Positions 25,014 to 33,034 of a DNA stretch of 64,000 nt are shown here, piece after piece (within the stretch, counting starts at the first letter, position 1; the number at the start of each line of letters is the position of its first letter). Source of the DNA: CAWINH01 sp963837425 (GTDB taxonomy: Bacteria > Chloroflexota > Limnocylindria > QHBO01); NCBI GenBank assembly GCA_963837425.1, contig CAWINH010000006.1:791379-855378 (forward strand). The letters run 5' to 3'. A program made the translations under genes and the position numbers. The notes below the pieces were generated by a model. That model had not been told where the DNA came from, ran no database searches, and was given only the letters and a program-made list of their open reading frames with translations.

Positions 25014-25379
25014 TTGAGTCCCCGAGAGGAAGCCCGCCGCATGATCACGCTCTGTATCCACGCCTTCCCCACCGACCAATGCGCGTCGTGTCGAACCTGT
25101 CCGCACGGACTCTCGACGTACAAGTGCGCCCGATGCCGCGCGGCGACCACCGCCGCGCGCCGCCGGCGGATCCAGCCCGCCAGCCCTCGAGATCGGACCA
25201 CCGAGACGCACAACGGATTCGAGATCTTCTACGTTCCCGCGGTGAACGGCTGGCAGTATCGGGCGCCCGATTCGACGGCGTCCGCGGAGTCGTTCCGTTC
25301 CGTCTTCCTGGCCCGGAAGGCGATCGACCACCTGGCCACTGCCGCGCCGACGGAATCTGGCGCCAAGCGCAAGCGGTGA
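25014..25379 (+). CDS. Cys-rich putative zinc-binding small protein
   Basis: A 121-residue protein starting at a TTG behind GGAAGGAGT. The N-terminal CIHAFPTDQCASCRTCPHG followed by CARC gives six cysteines plus His, a likely zinc-ribbon or double knuckle. The C-terminal ~60 residues (GFEIFYVPAVNGWQYRAPDS, SFRSVFLARKAID) resemble small nucleic-acid-contacting beta-alpha modules. It overlaps the next gene (GTGA at 25376). It is divergent from rhlE; on that gene's strand a TATGAT hexamer (24982-24987) may serve as -10. Confidence 0.65.
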   Translation: MSPREEARRMITLCIHAFPTDQCASCRTCPHGLSTYKCARCRAATTAARRRRIQPASPRDRTTETHNGFEIFYVPAVNGWQYRAPDSTASAESFRSVFLARKAIDHLATAAPTESGAKRKR

Positions 25380-26032
25380 GCGGCGCCGCGATGGCGCCCA
25401 GCCCAACACCCCGCCCGTCACGCCGAACAGCCAGCCTGGCGAGCGCGCTCGGCGCCTTGGAGGTTGGCCAGGTGACCGGCGTGCTGCCGTCAACCGGGCG
25501 CGAGGTGAGCGTTCCCGAGTACGTGCGCCGTGAAGCGCTGTGGCGCGGGGAGCTGCCCACCGGGTTCAACAGCGTGCCGAACAAGCTGGCGTGCGAGCTG
25601 GATGGCATTGCCCTGTACCCGGAGCTGATCGTCGTGCGGCTGCTCGAACGTGCCGGCTGGGGGGCAGCCTGGCACAAGCGATGGGGAACGGCGGCCTATT
25701 GGCGGGACATCGGCGACGAGGTGGAGCCTCCGGCGCTCGCGGTCTCCATCGTCGACCAGGTGAGCCGCCAGGCCGGTCACGTCGCGCCGTGGGACATCAT
25801 CGCCTGGCGCGGGCGACAGCTGCGATTCATCGTGTCGCGCGCCGGTGGCGGGCAGCGGATGGGCGCCTACCTCGCCAGCTGGCTGGACGCCGCCCTGCGG
25901 ATGGGGATCCCGCTCGGTTGCTTCGCCGTGGTGGAACAGCTCACCGACCGGCCACCGCGCCGTCGACGCCTGGCGCAGTCGCCGAGACGCAGCACTGCCG
26001 CTGGTGGCGCGGGGAGCGATGTGCGACGATGA
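25376..26032 (+). CDS. Conserved protein of unknown function
   Basis: About 218 residues from the GTG at 25376 (or 213 from the ATG at 25391). The body has EYVRREALWRGELPTGFNSV, PNKLACELDGIALYPELIVV and GQRMGAYLASWLDAALRMGI, followed by a basic C-terminal tail. The segments LRFIVSRAGG and FAVVEQ could be strands of an alpha/beta fold, perhaps nuclease-like, but no catalytic residues are certain. It is coupled by overlap to the Cys-rich protein, so the two may act together. Confidence 0.55.
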   Translation: MSGAAMAPSPTPRPSRRTASLASALGALEVGQVTGVLPSTGREVSVPEYVRREALWRGELPTGFNSVPNKLACELDGIALYPELIVVRLLERAGWGAAWHKRWGTAAYWRDIGDEVEPPALAVSIVDQVSRQAGHVAPWDIIAWRGRQLRFIVSRAGGGQRMGAYLASWLDAALRMGIPLGCFAVVEQLTDRPPRRRRLAQSPRRSTAAGGAGSDVRR

Positions 26033-26067
26033 ACATGGCGGCGAGCGGCGATTAGGAGGAATTCCCT

Positions 26068-26316
26068 TTGCCCACCTACATGGACATGCACGACATTCCC
26101 GGCGTGAAGGCGGCGGACGTCGCCGGCGCCCACGAAGCTGATCTCCGCGTTCAGGGGCAGTACGGCGTCAACTACAAGTCCTACTGGGTCGACGAGGCCG
26201 ACGGGAAGGTCTTCTGCCTCGTGGATGCGCCCGATAAGGAGACCGCAACTCGAGTTCACCGCGAGGCCCACGGCCTCGAGGCGCACACGCTTTTCGAGGT
26301 TGAGCCCGGCAGCTGA
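26068..26316 (+). CDS. DUF4242 / SCO4226-like small protein
   Basis: An 82-residue protein with TTG start and a strong AGGAGGA. It has PTYMDMHDIPGVKAADVAGA, YGVNYKSYWVDEADGKVFCL and ATRVHREAHGLEAHTLFEV, the signature of DUF4242, whose Streptomyces member SCO4226 is a nickel-binding ferredoxin-like-fold protein. The Cys and the His of the HREAHG segment are the probable metal ligands. Whether this copy binds nickel is inference. Confidence 0.85.
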   Translation: MPTYMDMHDIPGVKAADVAGAHEADLRVQGQYGVNYKSYWVDEADGKVFCLVDAPDKETATRVHREAHGLEAHTLFEVEPGS

Positions 26317-26337
26317 CGCCGGCACCAGCAACACCAA

Positions 26338-27066
26338 ATGACGACCGCTCATTCGCCGGCACTCCACGCTGACCTCGCCGACATGTTGACCGCGACGCGG
26401 GCCGCGGAGCGCGACCTGTTCGGCATGCTCGACGCCGATGCCCGAACCGCGCCGGCCAGCATTGGCGAATGGTCGGCCAAGGACGTCCAGGGCCACCTCG
26501 CGGCGTGGCGCGCGATCGAGGCGCGGCGGCTCCAGGCGGCCGCTGCCGACGACGCGAGCCTGACCGCCGGCGATCCGGCGCCCACCGACCCGGACGATCC
26601 CGCGAACGCGCGGCTCCATGCCGAGCGCGTGGATTGGACGTGGGACGAGGTCGCGGCCGAGGCGGATGCCAGCGTGGCGGCCCTCGTCGCCGCGATCGGC
26701 GAGAGCACGAGCGACGCGCTGTGCGACTGCAGCAACGAGATTGCGGGGACGGGGGCGAGTGGCGTGAACCACGCGATGGCGCACCTCAGCGACATCGCGC
26801 GCCTTGGCGGCGGCGAGGCGCGCTACGACGCGTACGCGCGGGAGATCGCGGCGGTCCTGTTGCGCAACCACCTGCCGCCGCGCGACTCGGGGGTCATCCT
26901 CTACAACGTGGCCTGCCACCACGCGCTGACCGGCGAACTCGACGACGCGCGCAGCGCGCTGCGGATCGCATTCGCACGCCGCCCCGACCTCCTCGAGCAT
27001 GCCGGGACGGATCCCGACCTCGTCTCGCTGCGCGAGGAGCTGACCGTCCTGGCCGGACCCGCGTAG
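26338..27066 (+). CDS. DinB-like / maleylpyruvate-isomerase-like protein with TPR-like tail
   Basis: A 242-residue protein. The N-terminal ~160 residues are a DinB four-helix bundle: ASIGEWSAKDVQGHLAAWRA with a metal-type His, and a second His in GVNHAMAHLSD. The C-terminal ~60 residues (GVILYNVACHHALTGELDDA, RSALRIAFARRPDLLEH) look like one to two TPR motifs of the family's sensory-type fusions. It starts 21 bases after the DUF4242 gene. The biochemical role is unknown; related proteins are thiol transferases or stress proteins. Confidence 0.75.
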   Translation: MTTAHSPALHADLADMLTATRAAERDLFGMLDADARTAPASIGEWSAKDVQGHLAAWRAIEARRLQAAAADDASLTAGDPAPTDPDDPANARLHAERVDWTWDEVAAEADASVAALVAAIGESTSDALCDCSNEIAGTGASGVNHAMAHLSDIARLGGGEARYDAYAREIAAVLLRNHLPPRDSGVILYNVACHHALTGELDDARSALRIAFARRPDLLEHAGTDPDLVSLREELTVLAGPA

Positions 27067-27094
27067 GGCGTGCGAACGCCCCGCGCCCGGCCTC

Positions 27095-28132
27095 TCAGCG
27101 CGTGAGCGTCACCTTGCGCAGCCCGCGCGGCGTCTCGTAGTCGAGGCCCTTCGCCTGCGCGAGGTGGTAGCAGAAGAGCTGAATGGGGCCAATGGCCGCC
27201 AGTGGTGAGAGCCATTCGGGCAGCAGATCGGGGAAGCGGATGATGCCGCTCCGCGCCGGCCGTCCCGCGGCGGCCACGACCTGCAGCACCTCGGCACGGC
27301 GCCGGTTGGCGAGCCCATCCAGGACACCGGTCAACTCGTCGCGGAGCGGGCCACCGGCCGAGACGGCCAGCACGTGGCCGCCGGGTGCCAGGGACGCGGC
27401 CGGCCCATGCTGGAAGTCGGCCGTCGAGTAGCCCTGGGCCCGGACGTACGCGAGCTCCTTGAGCTTCAGTGCCCATTCGAGGGCGGTCGCCAGGTTGAAG
27501 CCACGGCCCAGGATGACCGCCTCCTCCATGGACCGATGCGCCTCGGCGGCGGCCTGCGCGTCGGCCTCGAACTCGAAGGCGCGGGCCATGACCTCTGGAA
27601 CGCGCGCCAGCGCCTCGCGATGCTCCGGCTTGTCGCTGAGCGTCGCGGCAAGCATGGCAATCGCGAGCAGCTCGGCGCTGAAGGTCTTCGTGGCCGCCAC
27701 CGAGGCCTCGGGACCGGCGAACAGCGGCAACACGTGCTGCGCCGCCTGCGCGAGGGGCGAGTTCGGATCGTTCGTGATCGCCGCCGTCAGCTGACCCTGG
27801 CGGCGCGCGTCCGCGATCACCTCGACCACGTCCGGCGATCGCCCGGACTGACTGATGCCAATGACGAGCGCGCTGCGGAGGCGGGTCGGGGTCCGGTAGC
27901 GCGTGACGAGCGAGGGTGCGGCGAGGGCCACCGGCAGGCCGGCGATCGCGCCGAGCGCGTACTGCCCGTACGTCGCCGCGTGATCGCTGCTGCCTCGTGC
28001 GGCGATCAGGACGTAGGCCGGTGCTTCGCCGCCGCGAACGGCTGTCACCAGCTCGCGGACCGCTGCGTCACCAGCGTCGAGAAGGCGTGCCGCAACGTCC
28101 GGCTGCTCCTCGATTTCCCGCCGCAATCCCAT
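27095..28132 (-). CDS. SIS-domain sugar-phosphate isomerase (GlmS-C / NagB-II-like)
   Basis: A 345-residue protein with two SIS domains. It starts MGLRREIEEQPDVAARLL, typical of glucosamine-6-phosphate deaminase/isomerases lacking the glutaminase domain. The first SIS has AARGSSDHAATYGQYALG (~43) and ISQSGRSPDVVEVI (~94); the second has ILGRGFNLATALEWALKLKE (~208), then AYVRAQGYSTADFQHGPAA (~230). It probably interconverts amino-sugar and fructose 6-phosphates. No transporter or PTS gene is next to it. A TTGACA-N17-AATACT promoter lies upstream. Confidence 0.88.
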   Translation of the reverse strand: MGLRREIEEQPDVAARLLDAGDAAVRELVTAVRGGEAPAYVLIAARGSSDHAATYGQYALGAIAGLPVALAAPSLVTRYRTPTRLRSALVIGISQSGRSPDVVEVIADARRQGQLTAAITNDPNSPLAQAAQHVLPLFAGPEASVAATKTFSAELLAIAMLAATLSDKPEHREALARVPEVMARAFEFEADAQAAAEAHRSMEEAVILGRGFNLATALEWALKLKELAYVRAQGYSTADFQHGPAASLAPGGHVLAVSAGGPLRDELTGVLDGLANRRRAEVLQVVAAAGRPARSGIIRFPDLLPEWLSPLAAIGPIQLFCYHLAQAKGLDYETPRGLRKVTLTR

Positions 28133-28295
28133 CAGGCCGCTCCGGCGCGGCGCGGGAGGCGGCCACGAATGGGCGCCTCACCCTGCTGTGCGGCGGCGGT
28201 AACCCGGGGACGGCCTGTCGTCAGCAACTCGGTCGCAATGCATGGTGCCTGGGCCTGCGGCACGGCTGGTGCACCCTTGTCAAGAGGAGAGACTG

Positions 28296-28324
28296 AGTAT
28301 TCGCGGATGCCAGAACATTGTCAA
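28296..28324 (-). promoter_or_regulatory. Sigma70-type promoter TTGACA-N17-AATACT for the SIS gene
   Basis: On the minus strand TTGACA (28319-28324) and AATACT (28296-28301) are 17 bp apart. Transcription would start near 28289, giving a ~155-base leader before the SIS-domain start at 28132. It is the most canonical promoter of the window apart from nrdJ's. Confidence 0.6.
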
Positions 28325-28369
28325 GACTTTGGACAAAGAGGGTCGCGACCCCTTTTCCGCGGTCAGACC

Positions 28370-28560
28370 AGGCCCTCAGCGCGTGACGTGCTGGGGCGTT
28401 GCAGCCGGGGCCGATACCTCTCAGGAGGTGACGCGTAACCGCCGGCGGCCCGGTCATCCAACCCCATTCCGGCGTTCGTTCTCATTGGTTGAGAGCTAGC
28501 GCTGATGGCACCACGCCCGCGACGATAAGCGCCGCCAGCTGAGAGGTACCTCAAGGCACG
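28370..28560 (+). repeat. Dispersed repeat family 3, copy 1 (loose match)
   Basis: It carries the family-3 hallmarks TACCTCTCAGG and GCTGAGAGGTACC spread over ~190 bases, within a gap of ~550 bases (28133-28680) between the SIS gene and the cyclase. The arms TACCTCTCA and TGAGAGGTA can pair across the element. Copies at ~33975 and ~38518 are closer to each other than to this one. Confidence 0.4.
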
Positions 28561-28680
28561 CGCGGAGACCCGCAAGGCTCAGCCCCGACCGTCAGGACAA
28601 GACCGCCCTCACCGTGCCGGGCCAGCGCCGCTTCCCGATGAGCCGGCGCAGCGTCCCCGTCGTTTCGCCGAGGGGTCGCG

Positions 28681-29902
28681 TCAGCCGCGATGCGCCGCGT
28701 GGAGTTGGACCACCTCTGAGATTCCCTTGAGCTCCACGGGGCCGACCTCGGTGAACGTGGCGCCGGCACCTGCTGAGAGCTCGACGACGTCCGTGGTGAC
28801 GAGCACCTCGCCCGGCCGCGCGTAGTCCGCGATTCGCGCAGCGAGGTTCACCGTCTGCCCGAAGTAGTCGCCCTCCTGGAAGAGGACGGGTCCGGCATGC
28901 AGCCCCACGTGGGCCGGCGGGAGGCCGGCGGATGCCACGCCGTCCACCATGTCGAGGGCTGCCAGCACACCGGGCCCGGGGTCGCGGAAGTAGACCATCA
29001 CCCCGTCGCCCAGCCACTTCACGGGCCTGCCGCCGCGCTCGAGCGAGCTGCGATGGACGAGCCTGGCGAGCCCCTCGGCGAGGCTGGCGGCAGCCTCGTC
29101 GCCGTGCTCCCCGGTGAGGCGGGTGTAGCCGGTGATGTCCAGGAAGCAGATCGCGGGCGGATGTTGCGGCTTGCTCAGCAGACCGGCTCCGGTCAGGGCC
29201 CCCTCGAAGCCGCCGATGATGTTCGAGGTCCATGAGCGCGCCTGCTGCGCGTGCCAGATGGCGAGCAGAGCCTCGTCCGACGCACGGTCCATGGCCAGGC
29301 TCTTCTCGGAAATGGAGATCTCGGTGAGGTCGGCGGGCTTGCCGCCCCTGGCCAGGATCGGCTCCATGAGCTCGGTATTCCACGCGTCCGATTCGGTCTC
29401 CGCGCTCCGCCGCAGGCTCTCGCCGATGACCCGCAAACCACGTTCGATGGCGCGCGGCGTGAAGCCCATCGCCACCTGCGTGGCGATGAGTGGCACGACC
29501 GCGAACTCGTCCTCCCGAACGCGGTCGCCGGGCACCGGCATGGCTCCGCCGGTCGCCTCCCGGATGACCATGAGGAGCTCCACCGGCAGGGCGGTCCGCT
29601 CGCTGAGCTGCGCGAACGTCTCGTCGGAGAGGGTCGCAAAGCGCTCGTACATCGGCGAATCCATGAAGCCGAGCGAGAGGTACCCGTTCTTGACGCCGGA
29701 GGCCAGTCCCTCGAGGCCGATCCCGGCCTGCTCGAGCGTCTGGACCATCTGGGCGCGGCGGATGTCGCCCTTCGTCAGCCGGTCATCGGCATCGGGAGTG
29801 AGGATGCCCAGCTCGACGAGGCGATCGAGGTAGTCGGGCGTCCAGGCCCGCGCGAGTTGCCGCCTCGCCCCGGGTGTAGGTGGATCTCGAGGGCTCGGCC
29901 AT
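28681..29902 (-). CDS. Class III adenylate/guanylate cyclase with MerR-like N-terminus; apparent frameshift near the 5' end
   Basis: The intact part (28681-29748) encodes the cyclase domain at its C-terminus: ICFLDITGYTRLTGEHGDEA (metal Asp), KWLGDGVMVYFRD and LHAGPVLFQEGDYFGQTVNLAARI. Before it lies a ~190-residue helical regulatory region. Upstream of the first in-frame ATG the same frame continues as PDYLDRLVELGILTPD...LTKGDIRRAQ, clearly protein and MerR/HTH-like, but with no start codon before a stop. In the neighbouring frame an ATG at 29902 opens with AEPSRSTYTRGEAATRAGLD, the natural first half of that HTH. One extra base near 29840 would explain this. A TATCCT hexamer lies 8 bases before that ATG. 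Confidence 0.75.
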
Positions 29903-29930
29903 GCGGCGCAAGGATATCGCGCCCGGGGCG

Positions 29931-29936
29931 TACGCT
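29931..29936 (+). promoter_or_regulatory. Leaderless-type -10 (TACGCT)
   Basis: TACGCT lies six bases before the GTG at 29943, with no ribosome site between. It is divergent from the cyclase start at 29902. Confidence 0.45.
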
Positions 29937-29942
29937 TGCGCG

Positions 29943-30272
29943 GTGACCCACGAGTACACGCTCCTGGTCGGCGGTCGAGTCCTGCCCGGTGGCGACGCCA
30001 GGCCGGCGACGGCCATCGCCTGGGCCGGTGACACGGTGCTGGCGCTTGGCAGCGACGAGGAGGTGCGCGCCATCTCGCGCGGCGACTCGCACTTCGTTGA
30101 CCTGCGCGGGGCGACGGTCATCCCGATGCCTCCGAATGTCGACGCCACCTCGCCGACGAGCGCAACGCTCGAGGTCGGCGGGCGAGCCGATCTCGTGATC
30201 CTGCGCGACGACCAGCCGATTGCCGTCGTCCGTGGCGGGATTCTCGTCTCGGGGTCCCTGCCCGGCGGCTAG
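29943..30272 (+). CDS. Amidohydrolase composite-domain remnant (no catalytic barrel)
   Basis: A 109-residue frame starting GTG. Its N-terminal ~55 residues (THEYTLLVGGRVLPGG, TAIAWAGDTVLALGSDEEV, DLRGATVIP) are the first beta-sandwich half of amidohydrolases such as imidazolonepropionase-like enzymes. Right after the point where the HxH metal motif should start, it continues with LEVGGRADLVILRDD and AVVRGGILVSG, the C-terminal half of the same sandwich. About 300 residues of the TIM barrel with all metal ligands are absent. It is either an internally deleted pseudogene or a stand-alone composite domain. Confidence 0.6.
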   Translation: MTHEYTLLVGGRVLPGGDARPATAIAWAGDTVLALGSDEEVRAISRGDSHFVDLRGATVIPMPPNVDATSPTSATLEVGGRADLVILRDDQPIAVVRGGILVSGSLPGG

Positions 30273-30307
30273 TCTCCGCCGAGTCGAGCGGCGTGGACCA
30301 CCCCCGG

Positions 30308-30437
30308 GTGCGCCCAGTGAACGCATCGGACACCGAACGCGGGGTTTCCGGCCCGAATGTGACGCCTGGCGCACATTTCGGCCGCCCAGGCCATGATTTC
30401 AGTCGCCCGATGTCCGATGTGCACGCCTGGCGCACAC
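30308..30437 (+). repeat. Family-1 element, copy 2
   Basis: A full-length 130-bp copy between the amidohydrolase remnant and the MFS gene. Left end GTGCGCCCAGTGAACGCATC, right end TCCGATGTGCACGCCTGGCG plus CACAC; the ends are imperfect inverted repeats. Interior: GGCCCGAATGT...ACATTTCGGCC, a nested hairpin. Confidence 0.85.
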
Positions 30438-30465
30438 CTCAGCGGAGGCGGGCGTCAGGTTCCGC

Positions 30466-32160
30466 CTACTCCTCCTTGACGGTAACCGCCACGGGCTCCA
30501 GTTCCAGCTGGCTGCCGCCGGGGATCGGCACGTGGCCCATCCGCGCGGCGGGCATGACCACCAGCACCACGAGCGCCGCGAGGACCGCAGTGATGATCCC
30601 GATCACGAACGTCGAATCGGTGGCCAGCGAGAACGCCTGGTGGATGCCGTCCACGATGGCCGGGATGAGCGGCTCGACCTGTGCCCGGGCCTGCTCAGGT
30701 ACTCCAGCCAGGATCGAGGCGCCCAGGTCCCCGACGCCGCCCACCTGGTTGAGCGCCTGCGACCCGCCGGACGAGAACTGGTCGGCGAACTGCTGCGGGA
30801 CGCCCGCCGCCACGAGCTGCCCGGGCATCTCGTCGAGGAAGACGGAGCCGAAGACGGAGCCGACGATCGCGAGCCCCACCGTGCCGCCCACCTGCTGGAA
30901 GAGGGTCAGGCTGGAGGTGGCCACGCCCAGCTCCCGGACCGGCACCGCGTTCTGCACGACGAGGGTGAAGACCGCGAAGGTGGGTCCCACCCCCAGGCCG
31001 GCGACGAGCATCCAGAGCCAGATCAGCGGCGTGGGCGTATCCGGCCGTAGATTCGTGAGGAGGAAGAGCCCCACCGCGGTCGTGGCCAGCGCCGCAACGA
31101 TGAGCGCCTTGTAGCGACCGACGCGCGCCACGAGCTGCCCGGCGCCGATCGCGGACACGATGAGGCCCAGCAGCAACGGCAGGATCTGGTAGCCGGACTC
31201 CGTCGCCGATGCGCCCTGCACGACCTGGTACCAGCGCGGGAGGAAGACGACCGCCGCGAAGAAGCCCATCGCCGCCAGGAAGAAGGCAGTCACGCTCGCG
31301 GTGAAGGCGCGGATCCGGAAGAGCTCGAGCGGCAGGATCGGCTCCTTCGCGCGCGACTCGATCCATACGAAGAGCGCGGTGAAGAGGAGGCCGATCGCGA
31401 TCAGCCCGCCGACCTCCGGATCGGCCCAGTCGCCGGTCTGCTTGTTCGTCATGCCGATCAGGAACGGGACGAGCCCCGCGATCAGCGCCGCAGCCCCGAG
31501 GTAGTCGATGCTGCGATCCACACCCGGCTCGTGGTGCGGTGGCAGGGTGCGCCAGATCACGAACAGGCTGATGGCCCCGAGCGGCACGTTCACGTAGAAG
31601 ACCCAGTGCCAGCCCACGGTGTCGGTGATGACCCCGCCAATGGCCGGGCCGATGAGGCTTGAGAGCCCGAACACCGCCCCGAAGAAGCCCTGGTACTTGC
31701 CGCGCTCCGAGGGCGCGAAGATGTCGCCGATGATCGAGAGCGCCACCGGGAAGAGGGCGCCGGCGCCGAGGCCCTGGAGGCCGCGGAAGGCGATGAACTG
31801 CCACATCGCGCCGGAGAGGCCGGACAGGATCGAGCCGAACAGGAAGATCGCGACGCCAATGATGAAGATCGGCCGCCGGCCATAGATGTCGGACAGCTTC
31901 CCGTACATCGGGCCCGAGATCGTGGCCGTCAGCAGGTAGCTGGTGAAGGCCCAGGTGTAGACGTCGTTCCCGTTCAGGTCGGTGACGATGCGGGGCAGCG
32001 CGGTACCCACCACGGTCTGGTCGAGTGCCGCCAGGAAGATCCCCAGCAGCACGGCGACGAGGATCTCCATCCGGGTGCGGTGGGGGAGCTCGATCGGCGC
32101 GCGATCGTGCGCAGCCGCGCCGTCGTGCGCAGCCGGCAGTGTTGATTCGGTCATGGTCAT
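30466..32160 (-). CDS. MFS drug exporter, EmrB/QacA (DHA2) family, 14 TM
   Basis: A 564-residue protein of DHA2 size. Motif D1-like LAALDQTVVGTALPRI in TM1, motif A GKLSDIYGRRPIF between TM2 and TM3, motif B-like RGLQGLGAGALFPVALSIIG, and motif C-like GPAIGGVITDTVGWHWVFYV are all visible, so this is a proton-coupled antiporter of the 14-helix class. A soluble segment near the C-terminus (FADQFSSGGSQALNQVGGVG) is extracytoplasmic. Substrates cannot be deduced. No TetR/MarR regulator is adjacent; family-1 repeats lie on both sides. Confidence 0.92.
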   Translation of the reverse strand: MTMTESTLPAAHDGAAAHDRAPIELPHRTRMEILVAVLLGIFLAALDQTVVGTALPRIVTDLNGNDVYTWAFTSYLLTATISGPMYGKLSDIYGRRPIFIIGVAIFLFGSILSGLSGAMWQFIAFRGLQGLGAGALFPVALSIIGDIFAPSERGKYQGFFGAVFGLSSLIGPAIGGVITDTVGWHWVFYVNVPLGAISLFVIWRTLPPHHEPGVDRSIDYLGAAALIAGLVPFLIGMTNKQTGDWADPEVGGLIAIGLLFTALFVWIESRAKEPILPLELFRIRAFTASVTAFFLAAMGFFAAVVFLPRWYQVVQGASATESGYQILPLLLGLIVSAIGAGQLVARVGRYKALIVAALATTAVGLFLLTNLRPDTPTPLIWLWMLVAGLGVGPTFAVFTLVVQNAVPVRELGVATSSLTLFQQVGGTVGLAIVGSVFGSVFLDEMPGQLVAAGVPQQFADQFSSGGSQALNQVGGVGDLGASILAGVPEQARAQVEPLIPAIVDGIHQAFSLATDSTFVIGIITAVLAALVVLVVMPAARMGHVPIPGGSQLELEPVAVTVKEE

Positions 32161-32320
32161 GGGATGCGGGTGCCCTCTCTCCGTTGCTCGCGCTGGTCGT
32201 GGCGGCCCTGTGCGCCGCGCGGCAGACGGCAGAGTCTAGCGCCTCGCGGTCAAGCGTTCCCGCCGGGGCCCCTGGGCCTGCCCCGGCCCCCGCCCCGCCT
32301 CGCAGGTCCTCGGCGCCGGT

Positions 32321-32452
32321 GTGCGCCCATTGAACGCATCGGACACCGAACCCCCGGCTCTCCTGCCCAGATGTCACGCCCTGTGCACATTTCGGGCCGT
32401 GTGGGCCCCGATTTCACCCGCCCGATGTCCGATGTGCACGCCTGGCGCACAC
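32321..32452 (+). repeat. Family-1 element, copy 3
   Basis: A full-length copy upstream of the MFS gene and downstream of the DUF385 gene. Left end GTGCGCCCATTGAACGCATC. Same orientation as all other copies although both flanking genes are on the minus strand. Confidence 0.8.
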
Positions 32453-32497
32453 GCCAGCCGGAACGCCGGGGCCGAGCAGCCGGGGCATGGGCCCGGG

Positions 32498-32956
32498 TCA
32501 CGCCGTGAACAGCTCGAAGACGGGATGGCGGTCCGCCGCGCCATCGGGGTCGCGGAGGACGTCGCCCACGAAGATCCGGCTCGCGATGCGCATTGGCAGC
32601 GACTGAGTGCGGATGTCGGGAATCAGCTCCCCGCGGAAGAAGGCCACGGCCTCGGCGGTCGTCAGCTCCCGGGCCTGCACCCGCTCGGGACGGCCGCGGA
32701 CCCGGAGCTCGGCCTCCCCGGCCGCACGGAGGTTGCGGACCCAGTGGACCGCCCCGTACGCGCCCATCACCCAGCGCCGCCCCCCGATCTCGACGAGCGC
32801 CACCCCCGCGGATCGCGGCTCTCCGCTCCGACGGCCGCGGACGGTGAGCAGCGCGTTCGGGCCCATCGGGAACCCGGCGCCCAGCAATCGCCGCGCCACT
32901 GGATCAATGAGGCGCACGAAGAACGGCGCGCGGACGACGACATCAGCCTGCGTCAT
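32498..32956 (-). CDS. Deazaflavin-dependent nitroreductase family protein (DUF385/Ddn-like)
   Basis: A 152-residue protein with GGAGG upstream. It follows the split-barrel Ddn pattern: LLTVRGRRSGEPRSAGVALV, then EIGGRRWVMGAYGAVHWVRN, LRAAGEAELRVRGRPERV and a C-terminal helical part. Family members bind coenzyme F420 or other flavins and reduce quinones and nitro compounds. F420 use is unproven here. It is divergent from an ECF41-like sigma factor gene, a common arrangement in which the sigma factor drives a small redox gene. Confidence 0.83.
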   Translation of the reverse strand: MTQADVVVRAPFFVRLIDPVARRLLGAGFPMGPNALLTVRGRRSGEPRSAGVALVEIGGRRWVMGAYGAVHWVRNLRAAGEAELRVRGRPERVQARELTTAEAVAFFRGELIPDIRTQSLPMRIASRIFVGDVLRDPDGAADRHPVFELFTA

Positions 32957-32969
32957 GAGGCAACCTCCA

Positions 32970-32997
32970 TGTCACATTGATGACCCGTATCGGGTCA
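32970..32997. promoter_or_regulatory. TGTCACA motif and palindrome TGACCCG-TAT-CGGGTCA in the divergent promoter region
   Basis: TGTCACA at 32970-32976 resembles the -35 reported for ECF41 sigma factors and points towards the sigma gene, with GGTC 16 bp further on. A perfect 7-bp-arm palindrome occupies 32981-32997, so an additional dimeric regulator may act in this 78-bp space. Confidence 0.5.
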
Positions 32998-33034
32998 CAC
33001 GGTTGACACAATGCGAAGCGGGAATGTGACGCCC

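Noticed and set aside
23852..25375. Plus-strand open frame leading into the gene at 25376
   Set aside because: It is antisense to the RNA helicase; the plausible start is the GTG overlapping the previous stop.
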